Notes: generated by a model not told the origin, from the sequence alone. A stretch of DNA of 64,000 nt from Brevibacillus thermoruber 423 (GCF_000454065.1 NZ_KE695652.1:147291-211290); one strand, 5' to 3'; positions 8,064-16,837 are shown, counted from the first letter of the stretch. Numbers and translations are program-made.

Positions 8064-8234
8064 TTAGACAGATGCAATGTGATGGAACGAGAAGGTGATC
8101 GGGGTGGACATGGCCTTGGCGCGCTTCGAGGCGAGGCGCTTGGCCTCTTTGGCTGCCTCAAACATGCTGGGTGCCTTGATGATTTCAATCCATTGACGTG
8201 ACGCCGTTTCAAACAAAAACCGATAGATTCTCAT
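8064..8234 (-). CDS. Small basic protein of unknown function (56 aa)
   Basis: The frame runs from ATG 8234 to TAA 8064, with an AGAGGG site about ten bases upstream and a clear terminator just after the stop. The product begins MRIYRFLFETASRQWIEII and continues with an Ala/Lys-rich segment (AAKEAKRLASKRAKA) that would form an amphipathic helix. I do not recognise the family. Support for being real is the combination of ribosome site, stop and dedicated terminator. Confidence 0.6.
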   Translation of the reverse strand: MRIYRFLFETASRQWIEIIKAPSMFEAAKEAKRLASKRAKAMSTPITFSFHHIASV

Positions 8235-8450
8235 CGTCAATCTGCCCTCTCTCGTTTTTGTTCACACCTTTATTGTATCAACGCGCTGGAAGCATTAGGT
8301 TACCGGGGTGTTACATTTTCTTGAAGAAAGTGTTGCTGTTGCGTGAACAAGAAAAGTTTTTCCAGCGCTTCGTTACGTTTTTCCTGTTTTTGCGTCTATA
8401 GATAAAGGATGCCAATTTTACACGGAACGACAAACGAGGTGGAAAACGAG

Positions 8451-9152
8451 ATGGCCAACGGAACAGGCGAATTGACGGTGACGGGCGTCAATCACAGCTA
8501 CGGGACGGGCAAGATCAAGGTTCCCGTGCTGTTCGACATCAATCTGCACGTTGACAAAGGGGAGTTTGTCGCCCTGTGCGGATCGTCAGGATCGGGCAAG
8601 TCGACGCTGTTGAACCTGCTGGCCGGTTTGACCAAACCGGACGAGGGGAGCATTTTCGTCAACGGGGAAGAAATCTCCCGCTTCAGCGAGAACGAACTGT
8701 GTCTGTTTCGCCGGCGATGCATGGGCTTTATTTTTCAATCGTACAACCTGCTGCCCAACCTGACCGCGCTGGAAAACGTGGAACTGCCGCTGATTTTTGC
8801 CGGCGAAAGCCGAAAAAGCAGACGGGCCAAAGCAAAGGAGATGCTGGAGCGGGTCGGGTTGGAAGGACGGATGGATCACAAGCCGAACGAACTGAGCGGC
8901 GGCCAGCAGCAGCGGGTGAGCATCGCCCGCGCCCTGGTCAACCAGCCCAGCATTGTGCTTGCCGACGAACCGACCGGGAATCTGGACAGCAAAACCGAGC
9001 AGGAAATCCTGGAGCTGATGAGGCGGATGAACCGCGAAAACGGCACGACGTTTATCATCGTCACCCACGAACAGGAAGTGGCGGAACAGTCCGACCGCGT
9101 CATCTATCTGCAGGACGGACGGGTCGTGCAAAAACGGACGAAACCGGCATGA
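8451..9152 (+). CDS. ABC transporter ATP-binding protein (MacB/LolD type)
   Basis: A 233-aa ATPase with Walker A GSSGSGKST near residue 44, Q-loop FIFQSYNLLP, signature LSGGQQQR, Walker B IVLADEPT and H-loop IIVTHEQ. It belongs to the lipoprotein/macrolide-exporter class (LolD, MacB, YknY). ATG 8451 has GGTGG eight bases upstream and matches family length. It is the first gene of a three-gene operon with the permease (9177) and membrane-fusion protein (10658), an arrangement like B. subtilis yknXYZ in different order. Predicted role is export of a peptide, lipid or toxic compound. Confidence 0.93.
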   Translation: MANGTGELTVTGVNHSYGTGKIKVPVLFDINLHVDKGEFVALCGSSGSGKSTLLNLLAGLTKPDEGSIFVNGEEISRFSENELCLFRRRCMGFIFQSYNLLPNLTALENVELPLIFAGESRKSRRAKAKEMLERVGLEGRMDHKPNELSGGQQQRVSIARALVNQPSIVLADEPTGNLDSKTEQEILELMRRMNRENGTTFIIVTHEQEVAEQSDRVIYLQDGRVVQKRTKPA

Positions 9153-9176
9153 GAGAGGGTATGAGGTGAACCTACT

Positions 9177-10637
9177 GTGAAACTACTGGATTCGTTTCGC
9201 ATCGTCTGGCGAAACTTGTGGCGCATGAAGCTGCGCACGGCGCTCACCTCCGTGGGCGTCATGATTGGGACGGCCGCCATTGTGGCGATGATCGCCCTCA
9301 GTCTGGGACTGAAGGAAAACGCCGTCAAGAGCCTGGAGAACTTCGGCAACCTGACGGAGCTGGACGTGCAGCCGGCCTTTTTCGATTACGAAAAGGACGA
9401 GCCCATCCCGGACGATCAGCGGAAAAAGCTGAACATGGACGCGGTGCGGGAGATCAAGGGCATATCCGGGGTGGCGGCGGTCATGCCGATCAAGCGGATA
9501 CAAGGGGAAGCCAAGCTGAAAGTGGGCAGGCGGGAAGGGTTTATCGAGGTGATCGGGGTGGACGCGCTCGAATCGGCCGCCTACCGCAAGAATGACGTGG
9601 AAAAAGGCAGCTACCTGAGCGGATCGCCGCAGGAAATCGTCGTGGCCTATCACGTTGCCGGCAATTTGCGGGACGTGGAAAAGGAACGGCGGGAAGCGCG
9701 GCGGAGAAGCGCGGACGCCAACCGGGGCGGGGGAGCGGAGATGATGCCGCCTCGCTTCGGGAGGGGCGAGGAGGCCCCCCAATCGTTCAATCTCGTCGAC
9801 AAGACGGCTACGATCGTGCTGACGCGCGAGTACCGGATCGACGACGAGCCGCACTTCGAAAAGAAGGAAGTCCGCGTGAGAGTCGTCGGCCAACTGCGGC
9901 AGTCGGAAAACCGCCGCTACGGAAACGCCGTCTATGCGCCGCTCGGCCTGGTGAAAGAGATGAACGACTGGCTCAACCGCAGTCGGGGTGACGAGTTCGG
10001 CGATGGCGGCGGCAGCACCCGGCGCACCCGCGAGACTGCGCAGCAGGACAGCTTTGAGTTTGACGAGATGACGGTGAAGGTGGAGTCGCGCGAGAAGGTG
10101 GAGAGCGTCGTAAAGGCGCTGCAGGAACGCGGGTTTGAAGTCTGGTCGCCCGCCCGCGAACTGGAGCAGATCAACAAGTTCTTCTTCGTCATCCAGATCG
10201 TGCTGGGCGGGATTGCCGCAGTCTCGCTGCTGGTCGCCACGATCGGCATCGTCAACACGATGATCATGTCCATTCTGGAGCGGACCAAGGAGATCGGCAT
10301 CATGAAGGTCATCGGCGCCACCGTGTACAACATCCGCTGGCTGTTCCTGATGGAATCGGGCTTCATCGGATTGATTGGCGGACTGGCCGGCCTCGGCATC
10401 GCCTGGGGAGCGGTGGAACTGGTCAACTACTTCGGGGAAGCGGGTGGAATCATGAGCAGTCTCAACATCGGCTTCGGCGGACCGGAGGGAGAGGAGAAGC
10501 TGCGCCTTGCCGTCATCCCGTCGTGGCTGTCGCTGTTCGCCATCGGGTTTTCGTTTGTCATCGGTTTGCTGGCGGGCATTTTCCCGGCCATCCGCGCCTC
10601 CCGGTTGAGCGCGCTGCAAGCCATTCGATCTGAATAA
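9177..10637 (+). CDS. ABC transporter permease, MacB/FtsX type
   Basis: A 486-aa protein with one N-terminal helix (about 20-42), a large extracytoplasmic domain (about 45-325) and three C-terminal helices forming the FtsX domain, ending in PAIRASRLSALQAIRSE. This is the MacB topology. The outer domain holds an unusual Arg/Gly-rich insert around residues 160-195 (ERREARRRSADANRGGG). The GTG start at 9177 has AGGTG nine bases upstream and follows the ATPase stop by 24 bases, so the two are translated from one message. Confidence 0.9.
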   Translation: MKLLDSFRIVWRNLWRMKLRTALTSVGVMIGTAAIVAMIALSLGLKENAVKSLENFGNLTELDVQPAFFDYEKDEPIPDDQRKKLNMDAVREIKGISGVAAVMPIKRIQGEAKLKVGRREGFIEVIGVDALESAAYRKNDVEKGSYLSGSPQEIVVAYHVAGNLRDVEKERREARRRSADANRGGGAEMMPPRFGRGEEAPQSFNLVDKTATIVLTREYRIDDEPHFEKKEVRVRVVGQLRQSENRRYGNAVYAPLGLVKEMNDWLNRSRGDEFGDGGGSTRRTRETAQQDSFEFDEMTVKVESREKVESVVKALQERGFEVWSPARELEQINKFFFVIQIVLGGIAAVSLLVATIGIVNTMIMSILERTKEIGIMKVIGATVYNIRWLFLMESGFIGLIGGLAGLGIAWGAVELVNYFGEAGGIMSSLNIGFGGPEGEEKLRLAVIPSWLSLFAIGFSFVIGLLAGIFPAIRASRLSALQAIRSE

Positions 10638-10657
10638 AGAATGTGGGGATAGGGAGT

Positions 10658-12184
10658 ATGAACAAGAAAACGTGGATCATTCTTTCGGCAGTCGTTGTCC
10701 TGTTGGGCGGAGGAGGATACGCCGGCTATCACTATCTCGGATCCAAAGACGCCGCCGCCGAACAGCCGCAGGAGGGGCCGCCCTCCTTTCCCACCGCAGT
10801 CGTGGACAGGGGGGACGTGAAAAAGACCATCTTTGCCTCCGGGACCGTGGAAGCGAAGGCACGCGAAGAGGTAAAACCGGAACTGGCCGGCAAGGTGGAG
10901 CAGGTCTTTGTGAAAGAGGGGCAGCGCGTGAACAAAGGGGATCCGCTGTTCTCCATCGACAGCACGGACGCCGCCCTGGAGCTGCAAAAGCAGGAGCTGA
11001 GCATTGTCCGCGCCCAGAGGGAACTGAACGATTTGAAAAACCGGAAGGACAGGATTGCCTTTTCCATGGGCGGCAAGGTGAAGGAAGTGCTGGTCAAGGA
11101 AGGGGATACGGTGACACCGGAGACCGTGGTCGCCAAACTGGTCGACACCGATCACCTGAAGATTACCGGAAAGTTTTCCGCCTTTGAAGCGGAGCACTTC
11201 AAGGTGGGACAAAAGGTGAAAGTGTTTATCTCCGCGTCGATGATCTTTCTCGATGGTACGGTTACCAAGGTCGACCTGATCGGGAAGAAGGAAAAAGGCG
11301 TCGGCGGGGTCCACGACGTGGAGGTGCTGGTGAAAAAGCCCGGAGCGCTGTACGTGGGAGACCTGGGAGAAGTGCAGTACGTCGACCCGAACGGCGTTCT
11401 GTTCGCCAGCCAGATGGCGACGCCGTTTGAAGACCCGGACGTCGTGGAGGTCGTGGCCGGCACCCACGGCAAGGTCGGCAAGGTGGAAGTGGAAAACGGC
11501 GACGAGGTCAAGGCAGGCCAACTGCTGGCGAAAATGGACATGTCCGCCTCCGAACTGGACCTGAAGGAGAAGGAACTGGCCTTGAAGGAGTCGCTCTTGA
11601 CCCTGGAGCAGAAGAAGCGGGAGATCGCGAAAAAGCGGGTGACGGCGCCGATCAGCGGGGTGATTACCAAGCTGGAGGTCAAACCGGGCGAGACGCCGGA
11701 CTCCGGCAAGCCGGCCGCGGTCATCATGGACAGCAGCGCCGTGTATTTTGTGGCGGCTGTGGATGAAATCGACATTCCGTCCATCCGGGTGGGGCAGACG
11801 GCCGAGGTGTACGTGACGGCGTTTGGCAACAAGCCGTTTACCGGCAAGGTGGTGGACGTGCCCAAAGAGGGGACGAAAGAGGACAAGACGGTCCGCTTCG
11901 CGGTGAAAATCGAGCTGACCGACGCGGCTGAGATGAAGCACGGAATGACCGGCGACTGCGACATTTACGTGGAGAAGAAGGAAAACGTGCTCCGGCTGCC
12001 GCTGCAGGCGGTCGACGTGCTGGAGGACGGCAAGGGAACCGTCATGGTGAAGGATCCGAAAACCGGGGAGCCGACGCCCAAAGAAGTGGAGATCGGCATC
12101 GAAGGGTCGGAATTCATCGAAATCAAGAGCGGCATCGCGGAAGGCGAGGAAGTGCTGATGATGAACGGCGGCGAAGGCATGTAG
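10658..12184 (+). CDS. Membrane-fusion (HlyD/MacA-type) subunit of the ABC exporter
   Basis: A 508-aa protein anchored by one N-terminal helix (about 3-24). Most relatives (such as YknX, about 380 aa) have a single barrel-sandwich domain split by a coiled coil. Here biotinyl-lipoyl-like segments occur both near residues 60-160 (VFVKEGQRVNKGDPLF, VKEGDTVTPETVVAKL) and near 265-360 (GKVEVENGDEVKAGQLLAKM ... VTAPISGVITKLEV), the latter flanking a lysine/glutamate-rich coiled coil. A beta-barrel and a membrane-proximal domain follow. ATG 10658 is chosen over GTG 10643, where the upstream GGGGAT would become coding. A terminator closes the operon. Confidence 0.85.
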   Translation: MNKKTWIILSAVVVLLGGGGYAGYHYLGSKDAAAEQPQEGPPSFPTAVVDRGDVKKTIFASGTVEAKAREEVKPELAGKVEQVFVKEGQRVNKGDPLFSIDSTDAALELQKQELSIVRAQRELNDLKNRKDRIAFSMGGKVKEVLVKEGDTVTPETVVAKLVDTDHLKITGKFSAFEAEHFKVGQKVKVFISASMIFLDGTVTKVDLIGKKEKGVGGVHDVEVLVKKPGALYVGDLGEVQYVDPNGVLFASQMATPFEDPDVVEVVAGTHGKVGKVEVENGDEVKAGQLLAKMDMSASELDLKEKELALKESLLTLEQKKREIAKKRVTAPISGVITKLEVKPGETPDSGKPAAVIMDSSAVYFVAAVDEIDIPSIRVGQTAEVYVTAFGNKPFTGKVVDVPKEGTKEDKTVRFAVKIELTDAAEMKHGMTGDCDIYVEKKENVLRLPLQAVDVLEDGKGTVMVKDPKTGEPTPKEVEIGIEGSEFIEIKSGIAEGEEVLMMNGGEGM

Positions 12185-12218
12185 CACGGCCGTGTCCGCA
12201 CGTCCCCGGCTCAAAAGG

Positions 12219-12265
12219 AACCCGCCTGCTTGTGCCATTGCGGCAGAGCAGGCGGGTTGTTTGAT
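12219..12265. terminator. Terminator after the exporter operon
   Basis: AACCCGCCTGCT (12219-12230) pairs with AGCAGGCGGGTT (12247-12258), followed by GTTTG on the plus strand and CCTTTTG on the minus, so it may serve both converging genes. Confidence 0.8.
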
Positions 12266-12291
12266 TGGCAGCCGTACGCAGCCGATCCGCT

Positions 12292-13077
12292 TTACGGGAG
12301 CGGCCTTTGCTCGTGCGGCTTGAGGGCGGCGACCCGGATCCGGCTGTAGTCCAAGACCCAGGAGCCGTCGCGGAACAAGGCGGGCCGCAGCCGATCGGCG
12401 ATCATCGTGCAGGTCTCGTCCTTTTCCTGCGGCGGCATGTCGGCAAAAAACGGGCCGCAGAACGCATCCAGCCAGTGGCGCAGCCCCTGTTCCCCGTCCG
12501 GAAGCGGTGTGGGCCGTTCGAAGTGATGCGCCAGTTTGACGACAAAGCCCTGCCGTTCCAGAAGCGAGGTGTAGGCGCCGATGCCGGGGAAGTACCAGGG
12601 GTTGCGGCTGTCCGCATCGCGCCCCTTGTCGGCCAGGACGGCGCGGATGGCCTGGACGACCCGTTCCACGTTGCCCGCTCCGCCGAACTCGGCCACGAAC
12701 CGTCCGCCCGGCTTCAGCGCCAGCCACACCTGGCGGATGACGGCTTCCGGCCGCTTCATCCAGTGCAGGGCGGCGTTGGAAAAGACGGCGTCAAACGGTT
12801 CCTCCGTCACGAACGTCTCGGCGTTGGCGACGAAAAACCGCAGCGCGGGGTATTTGCTCCGCGCCGTGTCAATCATGTCGGCGGACAGGTCCATTCCCGT
12901 CGGCACAGCCCCGGCCTTGGCCATCTCGGCACAGAGATCGCCCGTTCCGCAGCCCAGGTCGAGAATCGTTTCCCCCGGCTGCGGCTGAAGCCATTCCAGC
13001 ACGCCTTTGCCAAACCGGGAGACAAAGTCCATCTTGCCGTCGTACAGCCGTGCGTTCCAGCGGTTCTCTACATGCAT
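12292..13077 (-). CDS. Class I SAM-dependent methyltransferase
   Basis: A 261-aa Rossmann-fold methyltransferase with motif I LDLGCGTGD near residue 40, an acidic motif II (GMDLSADM), FDAVFSNAALHWM (motif IV) and LKPGGRFVAEFGG (post-motif). The FSNAALHWM segment resembles trans-aconitate methyltransferase and related small-acid O-methyltransferases, but the substrate cannot be fixed. GGAGG precedes the start by eight bases, and a good promoter (13099-13127) lies directly upstream. Confidence 0.85.
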   Translation of the reverse strand: MHVENRWNARLYDGKMDFVSRFGKGVLEWLQPQPGETILDLGCGTGDLCAEMAKAGAVPTGMDLSADMIDTARSKYPALRFFVANAETFVTEEPFDAVFSNAALHWMKRPEAVIRQVWLALKPGGRFVAEFGGAGNVERVVQAIRAVLADKGRDADSRNPWYFPGIGAYTSLLERQGFVVKLAHHFERPTPLPDGEQGLRHWLDAFCGPFFADMPPQEKDETCTMIADRLRPALFRDGSWVLDYSRIRVAALKPHEQRPLP

Positions 13078-13098
13078 GGAAAATCCCTCCTTGGTATC

Positions 13099-13127
13099 GT
13101 TGTACCAGTGGAGGGGTTATTCGTCAA
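13099..13127 (-). promoter_or_regulatory. Promoter of the methyltransferase gene
   Basis: Minus-strand TTGACG (13122-13127), 17-base spacer, TACAAC (13099-13104), 22 bases before the start codon. Confidence 0.7.
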
Positions 13128-13172
13128 ATCTATAAAAAGTATAAAGTCTATAGTTATTTCCTATTGATGCTG

Positions 13173-13325
13173 CTATATCCGGTCAAGATACAGCGTGGTT
13201 ACAGAGGTGGAGTCGCCGTTTTCGATTTCTTCCTCCGTCGCCTCTTCTTCCAGCTCGTCCATCTCCATCCCGGGCGCGATGGTCGGTTCGTGCTTCGGAT
13301 TGCGCTCGTCCGTCCGCTTGTCCAT
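13173..13325 (-). CDS. Small acidic protein of unknown function (50 aa)
   Basis: ATG 13325 to TAG 13173, with a textbook AAGGAGG eight bases upstream. The product is very acidic in the middle (MEMDELEEEATEEEIENGD) and begins MDKRTDERNPKHEPTIAPG. It has no hydrophobic segment. No family is recognised. The perfect ribosome site and separation from both neighbours support a real gene; the nearby frame on the same strand (to 13381) has no such site. Confidence 0.65.
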   Translation of the reverse strand: MDKRTDERNPKHEPTIAPGMEMDELEEEATEEEIENGDSTSVTTLYLDRI

Positions 13326-13476
13326 CGATCCTGCCTCCTTTCGCTTGGGCTGTCCCTAGCGTTTGCCAGCAGCGGGAGCATTATGCCTGTCCCGGCGGCC
13401 GCCTTGTGGAGGGATGGCGAAAGCAGTACGATAAAACCAAGGAAAGATGCCGGGTGTCGGCAGGGAGGAGGAACGT

Positions 13477-13932
13477 ATGGAACCGATTGTGCTGCGCGGC
13501 CATCATCTGCTGTGCGTTCACGGGTTTCAGGGGATGGGGTACAGCCCCGCGTTTGTCGCCAAAATGGGGGAAATCGTCGAGCGGATCCGCGATCCCCGGC
13601 AGGATTTTCCCATTCGGGTGGTGCGGGGATTCGACGACACGTGCCAGGCGTGTCCCAACAAGGGAGCGGAACGGTGCGAAGCTTCTCCCGATTCGGAAGA
13701 GCACGTGCAGACGCTGGACCGCAACGTTCTGGCCCATCTGGGATTGACGGCGGGAGAGGTCTACCTCAAATCGGAACTGGTGGAGCGCACCCGCCGCCTG
13801 GTGGAACCGGACGATCTGGCCTTCCTGTGCGCCGGATGCTCCTGGTACGAATACGGCGTGTGCCGCGAGGGCATCGCCCGCTTGCGCCAGACGCAGGCCG
13901 CCAGCAGGCAGGAGCGGAAATCCGCCCCATAG
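13477..13932 (+). CDS. DUF1284 cysteine-containing protein
   Basis: A 151-aa member of DUF1284, recognised from the start LRGHHLLCVHGFQGMGY and the paired cysteines: CQACPN near residue 56, a further Cys about seven residues on, and CAGCSWYEYGVC near the end. The conserved cysteines suggest an iron-sulfur or zinc site, but activity is not established for the family. GGGAGGAGG lies a few bases before ATG 13477, making the longer frame from 13447 unlikely. It starts a run of three closely spaced plus-strand genes. Confidence 0.82.
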   Translation: MEPIVLRGHHLLCVHGFQGMGYSPAFVAKMGEIVERIRDPRQDFPIRVVRGFDDTCQACPNKGAERCEASPDSEEHVQTLDRNVLAHLGLTAGEVYLKSELVERTRRLVEPDDLAFLCAGCSWYEYGVCREGIARLRQTQAASRQERKSAP

Positions 13933-13952
13933 CGGGAAAGGAGAGAGGAATC

Positions 13953-14183
13953 GTGACGGACGAAGAGCGCGGCGTATTGGAAAAGCTGGGGTTCCGGTTG
14001 GAGGACGGCGCGGTGAAACATCTCAAGCTGGGGATCGTAGAACGATGTGAGGTCTTTGAGGGATTTGCTTCCCTCGCGGAGCTGGAGGCCTATGCAAAGG
14101 CGATGCTGCGCACCCGCTGCCGGCTGCGCAAAACGGCCGCACAGCCAGGCGGCGAGAGGCAGACGCGTGACAAAAGGAGATGA
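13953..14183 (+). CDS. Small hypothetical protein (76 aa)
   Basis: A GTG start at 13953 has AAAGGAGAGAGGAA just upstream and lies 20 bases after the DUF1284 stop. The sequence (TDEERGVLEKLGFRLEDG...VKHLKLGIVERCEVFEGF) predicts a mixed alpha/beta domain followed by a basic tail. No family is recognised. Spacing suggests co-translation with the DUF1284 gene and with the EcsC gene that starts 11 bases after its stop. Confidence 0.6.
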   Translation: MTDEERGVLEKLGFRLEDGAVKHLKLGIVERCEVFEGFASLAELEAYAKAMLRTRCRLRKTAAQPGGERQTRDKRR

Positions 14184-14194
14184 GTTGAGTCGGA

Positions 14195-15004
14195 ATGGAG
14201 ACGAGAGAGTTGCTCTTGCGGGCGTTGGACGAAGTGGAAGCGTGGGAACGGGACCAGAAGGACCTGTGGTTCTGGGAAAAGCTGGGCCGGCTGCCGTTTG
14301 TGCTTTTGGACCGCGTTACGCCCGCCGTCGTCAGGGAGAAGCTGGGGACGGCTGTCGATGAAATGGCCGCCTTTCTGGAGCAGGGGGGTACCTATCTGGT
14401 AAGCGACGAGTCGGTGTATGCGCGGTTCCAGGAGGCCCAGCCGGGAACGGGACGGCCCAAGCAGGAGGACGTCAAGAGATTGCCGCTGGTCACCATGGAC
14501 AAGGTGGCAGCGGAAATGGTGGCATCCCGCGCCGCGTTTGCCACGGTGCAGGGAGCGACAACGGGGTTTGGCGGGCTGTTCACCCTGGCGATCGACGTCC
14601 CGCTGCTGTTGGGCACCTCGCTCAAGGTGCTGCAGGAGATGGCGCTCTGTTACGGATACCGCCCCGAGGAGAAGCGGGAGCGGCTGTTCATCGTCAAATG
14701 CCTGCAGTTTGCCTCTTCCGACATCGTCGGCAAGCGGGCGATCCTGGAGGAGCTTTCCCGCTTTGACGAGCCCGAAAGACAGCGGGATGTCATCGCCCAA
14801 CTGCAGGGCTGGCGGGAAGTGGTGGTGACGTACACGGAAAACTTCGGCTGGAAAAAGCTGTTTCAGATGGTGCCGGTGGCGGGCATGCTGTTTGGCGCTT
14901 ACCTGAACCGCTCCACCGTGCAGGATGTGGCGGAAACGGGCCGGATGCTGTACCGCAAGCGGCGGATTCTGGAGCGGCTGCGGCAGGAGGAAGCCGGAGC
15001 CTGA
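14195..15004 (+). CDS. EcsC-family protein
   Basis: A 269-aa EcsC-domain protein. The central GATTGFGGLFTLAIDVPLLLGTSLKVLQEMALCYGY segment region (about 120-155) is the family hallmark, with two hydrophobic stretches. EcsC accompanies the Ecs ABC transporter in Bacillus, though its own function is unclear; here it is not next to ecsAB. The start is the first in-frame ATG after the 76-aa gene. Its ribosome site is weak, so translational coupling is likely. Confidence 0.82.
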   Translation: METRELLLRALDEVEAWERDQKDLWFWEKLGRLPFVLLDRVTPAVVREKLGTAVDEMAAFLEQGGTYLVSDESVYARFQEAQPGTGRPKQEDVKRLPLVTMDKVAAEMVASRAAFATVQGATTGFGGLFTLAIDVPLLLGTSLKVLQEMALCYGYRPEEKRERLFIVKCLQFASSDIVGKRAILEELSRFDEPERQRDVIAQLQGWREVVVTYTENFGWKKLFQMVPVAGMLFGAYLNRSTVQDVAETGRMLYRKRRILERLRQEEAGA

Positions 15005-15080
15005 CGGGCAGGATGTCCCGCGCACTCCGGCTTTCCCCGCTGCCTGAGCAGCACAGGACAGGCCGCGTGATTTCGGCTAT

Positions 15081-15626
15081 TTAAGTCCACTCCTCGCGCG
15101 TGATCGCGAAGATCAGGTGGTCTTCCCAAACGCCGTTGATCTGCAGATACCGAAGCGACAGCCCTTCCCGGCGGAAACCGGTCTTTTCCAGCACGCGGAT
15201 GGAGGCCCCGTTGCGAGGCATGACCGCCGCCTGTACGCGGTGCAGCCCGGCTTCCGCGAACGCGAATCGCAGCGCCTGCCGGACGGCCTGCGTCATGCAG
15301 CCGCGGCCGCTAAGGGACTGGTCGAGATAATAGCCCATGGTGGCGTTTTGCCAGGCGCCCCGGACGACGTTGGAAAGGTTGACGCGGCCGATCAGCTCGT
15401 CGTTCTCCCGCAGAAAAACGCCAAAGGCGTAGGCGGTTCCCGCCGCGAAGTCGCGCTCGGCAGCCGCCAACTGCTCCCGCTGTCCCTCCAGGGTGAGAAA
15501 CGACGCGGGGCGGATCGGTTCAAACGGTTGAAAAAACGCCTGATTGCGGACGCGCAGCGCCAACATGGCCGGCGCGTCTTCCGCCGTCAGGGGGCGGATG
15601 TACACGCTTTGTGCCAGCGAAGACAT
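15081..15626 (-). CDS. GNAT acetyltransferase, RimJ/RimL type
   Basis: A 181-aa acetyltransferase beginning YIRPLTAEDAPAMLAL and carrying the acetyl-CoA loop (YYLDQSLSGRGCMTQAVRQAL) and the RVQAAVMPRNGASIRVLEKTGFRREG segment typical of the RimJ branch. RimJ/L enzymes acetylate ribosomal protein N-termini; many Bacillus relatives act on other amines, so the target is open. AAGGAGG lies eight bases before ATG 15626. Confidence 0.88.
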   Translation of the reverse strand: MSSLAQSVYIRPLTAEDAPAMLALRVRNQAFFQPFEPIRPASFLTLEGQREQLAAAERDFAAGTAYAFGVFLRENDELIGRVNLSNVVRGAWQNATMGYYLDQSLSGRGCMTQAVRQALRFAFAEAGLHRVQAAVMPRNGASIRVLEKTGFRREGLSLRYLQINGVWEDHLIFAITREEWT

Positions 15627-15801
15627 GGAGCGGTCCTCCTTTTCTCCGGACGGAATCTGGGGACCGTCAGTGTACCACGTTTGCGGCCGCCTGAAAAGAC
15701 GGTCCCGGCAGATTGCGCCAGGACCGTATGGATGCGGGCGCGCACCGCTGCTCCGCTACGCCAGCGACTTTCCATTCAGAGGTTGCCACCCGGGGAGGAT
15801 T

Positions 15802-15831
15802 TTGATAGAGTAAAAGGAAATTCCATAACGT
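15802..15831 (+). promoter_or_regulatory. Candidate promoter of the lysine riboswitch transcript
   Basis: TTGATA (15802-15807), 18-base spacer, TAACGT (15826-15831), immediately before the aptamer. Confidence 0.5.
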
Positions 15832-15837
15832 ATCAAC

Positions 15838-16015
15838 AAATAGAGGTGCGCTGCGGAAGAGTACGTCTTGCCGAAAAACGCGGGGGGCGTGGGAAGACGG
15901 AAAGGCCAAGGCGCCGAAGTTCTGGCCGTACCCCTCGGACGGCGAGGGCTGGGGTTCCCGTGAACAACGGTCGCCCTGTCATGAAAGGCACGGCCTTTCG
16001 TGGAGCGCTATTTAC
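15838..16015 (+). promoter_or_regulatory. Lysine riboswitch (L box)
   Basis: Conserved L-box blocks appear in order: ATAGAGGTGCG, AAGAGTA, GCCGAA, GGAAAGG, GGCGCCGAAG, CTGGCCGT, GGGCTGG and a 3' segment with GGTCGCC. These match the recalled B. subtilis lysC leader in sequence and spacing. With the terminator at 16034-16072 it should stop transcription of the dapH operon when lysine is plentiful. Confidence 0.9.
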
Positions 16016-16033
16016 GGTTTGCTTTCAGGTATC

Positions 16034-16072
16034 AAAAAGCAATGAGGATAGCGTCTGCTCTCATTGCTTTTT
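16034..16072 (+). terminator. Riboswitch-controlled terminator
   Basis: AAAAAGCAATGAG pairs with CTCATTGCTTTTT. The stem closely resembles the terminator stem of the B. subtilis lysC L box. It lies 39 bases before the dapH start. Confidence 0.92.
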
Positions 16073-16110
16073 CTACATTTCCACATACAGTGTCATGGAG
16101 GAGATTCACA

Positions 16111-16821
16111 GTGAACATGATGGATGCACATGAAATTATCTCGTTTATCCAAAAAAGCGAAAAGAAAACGCCGGTGAAGGTATACCTGAAAGGAGACCTG
16201 GACGGCATCGATTTCGGCGCAAACGCCAAAACGTTTATCAGCAACGGCACAGGCGTGGTCTTCGGCGAATGGAAGGAGATCGAGCCGGTGCTGGAGCAGC
16301 ATAAGGACAAAATCGCCGATTACGTGGTGGAAAGTGACCGCCGCAACTCCGCCATTCCGCTGCTGGACACGAAAGGCATCCAGGCGCGCATCGAGCCGGG
16401 CGCGATCATCCGCGACCAGGTGAGCATCGGCAACAACGCCGTGATCATGATGGGGGCGGTGATCAACATCGGCGCCGTCATCGGCGAAGGCACGATGATC
16501 GACATGAACGTGGTCGTCGGCGGACGCGGCACCATCGGGAAAAACTGCCACATCGGCGCCGGTGCGGTGATCGCGGGCGTAATCGAACCGCCGTCCGCGC
16601 AGCCTGTCGTGATTGAAGACGACGTGGTGGTCGGCGCCAATGCGGTGATTCTGGAAGGCGTTCGCGTCGGCAAAGGTTCCGTCGTGGCCGCCGGCGCGGT
16701 CGTCATCGAGGACGTTCCGCCGAACGTGGTCGTGGCCGGCACTCCGGCGCGCATCATCAAACAGATCGACGAAAAGACACGCTCCAAGACGGAGATCAAG
16801 CAGGAGCTGCGGCAGCTGTAG
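16111..16821 (+). CDS. dapH: Tetrahydrodipicolinate N-acetyltransferase
   Basis: A 236-aa DapH, the same length as the B. subtilis enzyme. It transfers acetyl from acetyl-CoA to tetrahydrodipicolinate, the first step of the acetylase branch to meso-diaminopimelate and lysine. The N-terminal DapH domain ([12 protein letters not shown]) is followed by left-handed beta-helix hexapeptide repeats (about 90-200: [20 protein letters not shown]) and the tail [11 protein letters not shown]. The GTG at 16111 is the start, because GGAGGAG lies seven bases upstream and it gives MNMMDA. First gene of the L-box operon. Confidence 0.95.
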   Translation: MNMMDAHEIISFIQKSEKKTPVKVYLKGDLDGIDFGANAKTFISNGTGVVFGEWKEIEPVLEQHKDKIADYVVESDRRNSAIPLLDTKGIQARIEPGAIIRDQVSIGNNAVIMMGAVINIGAVIGEGTMIDMNVVVGGRGTIGKNCHIGAGAVIAGVIEPPSAQPVVIEDDVVVGANAVILEGVRVGKGSVVAAGAVVIEDVPPNVVVAGTPARIIKQIDEKTRSKTEIKQELRQL

Positions 16822-16837
16822 GAGCGTGAGTGAAAAT

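Noticed and set aside
10427-12727. 766-codon minus-strand frame
   Set aside because: Antisense of the exporter membrane-fusion gene running into the antisense of the methyltransferase frame; product is low-complexity and without motifs.
14992-15036. GCCGGAG/CTCCGGC repeat after the EcsC gene as a terminator
   Set aside because: The loop is long and the T tract is only TTT interrupted by C, so evidence was too weak to list.
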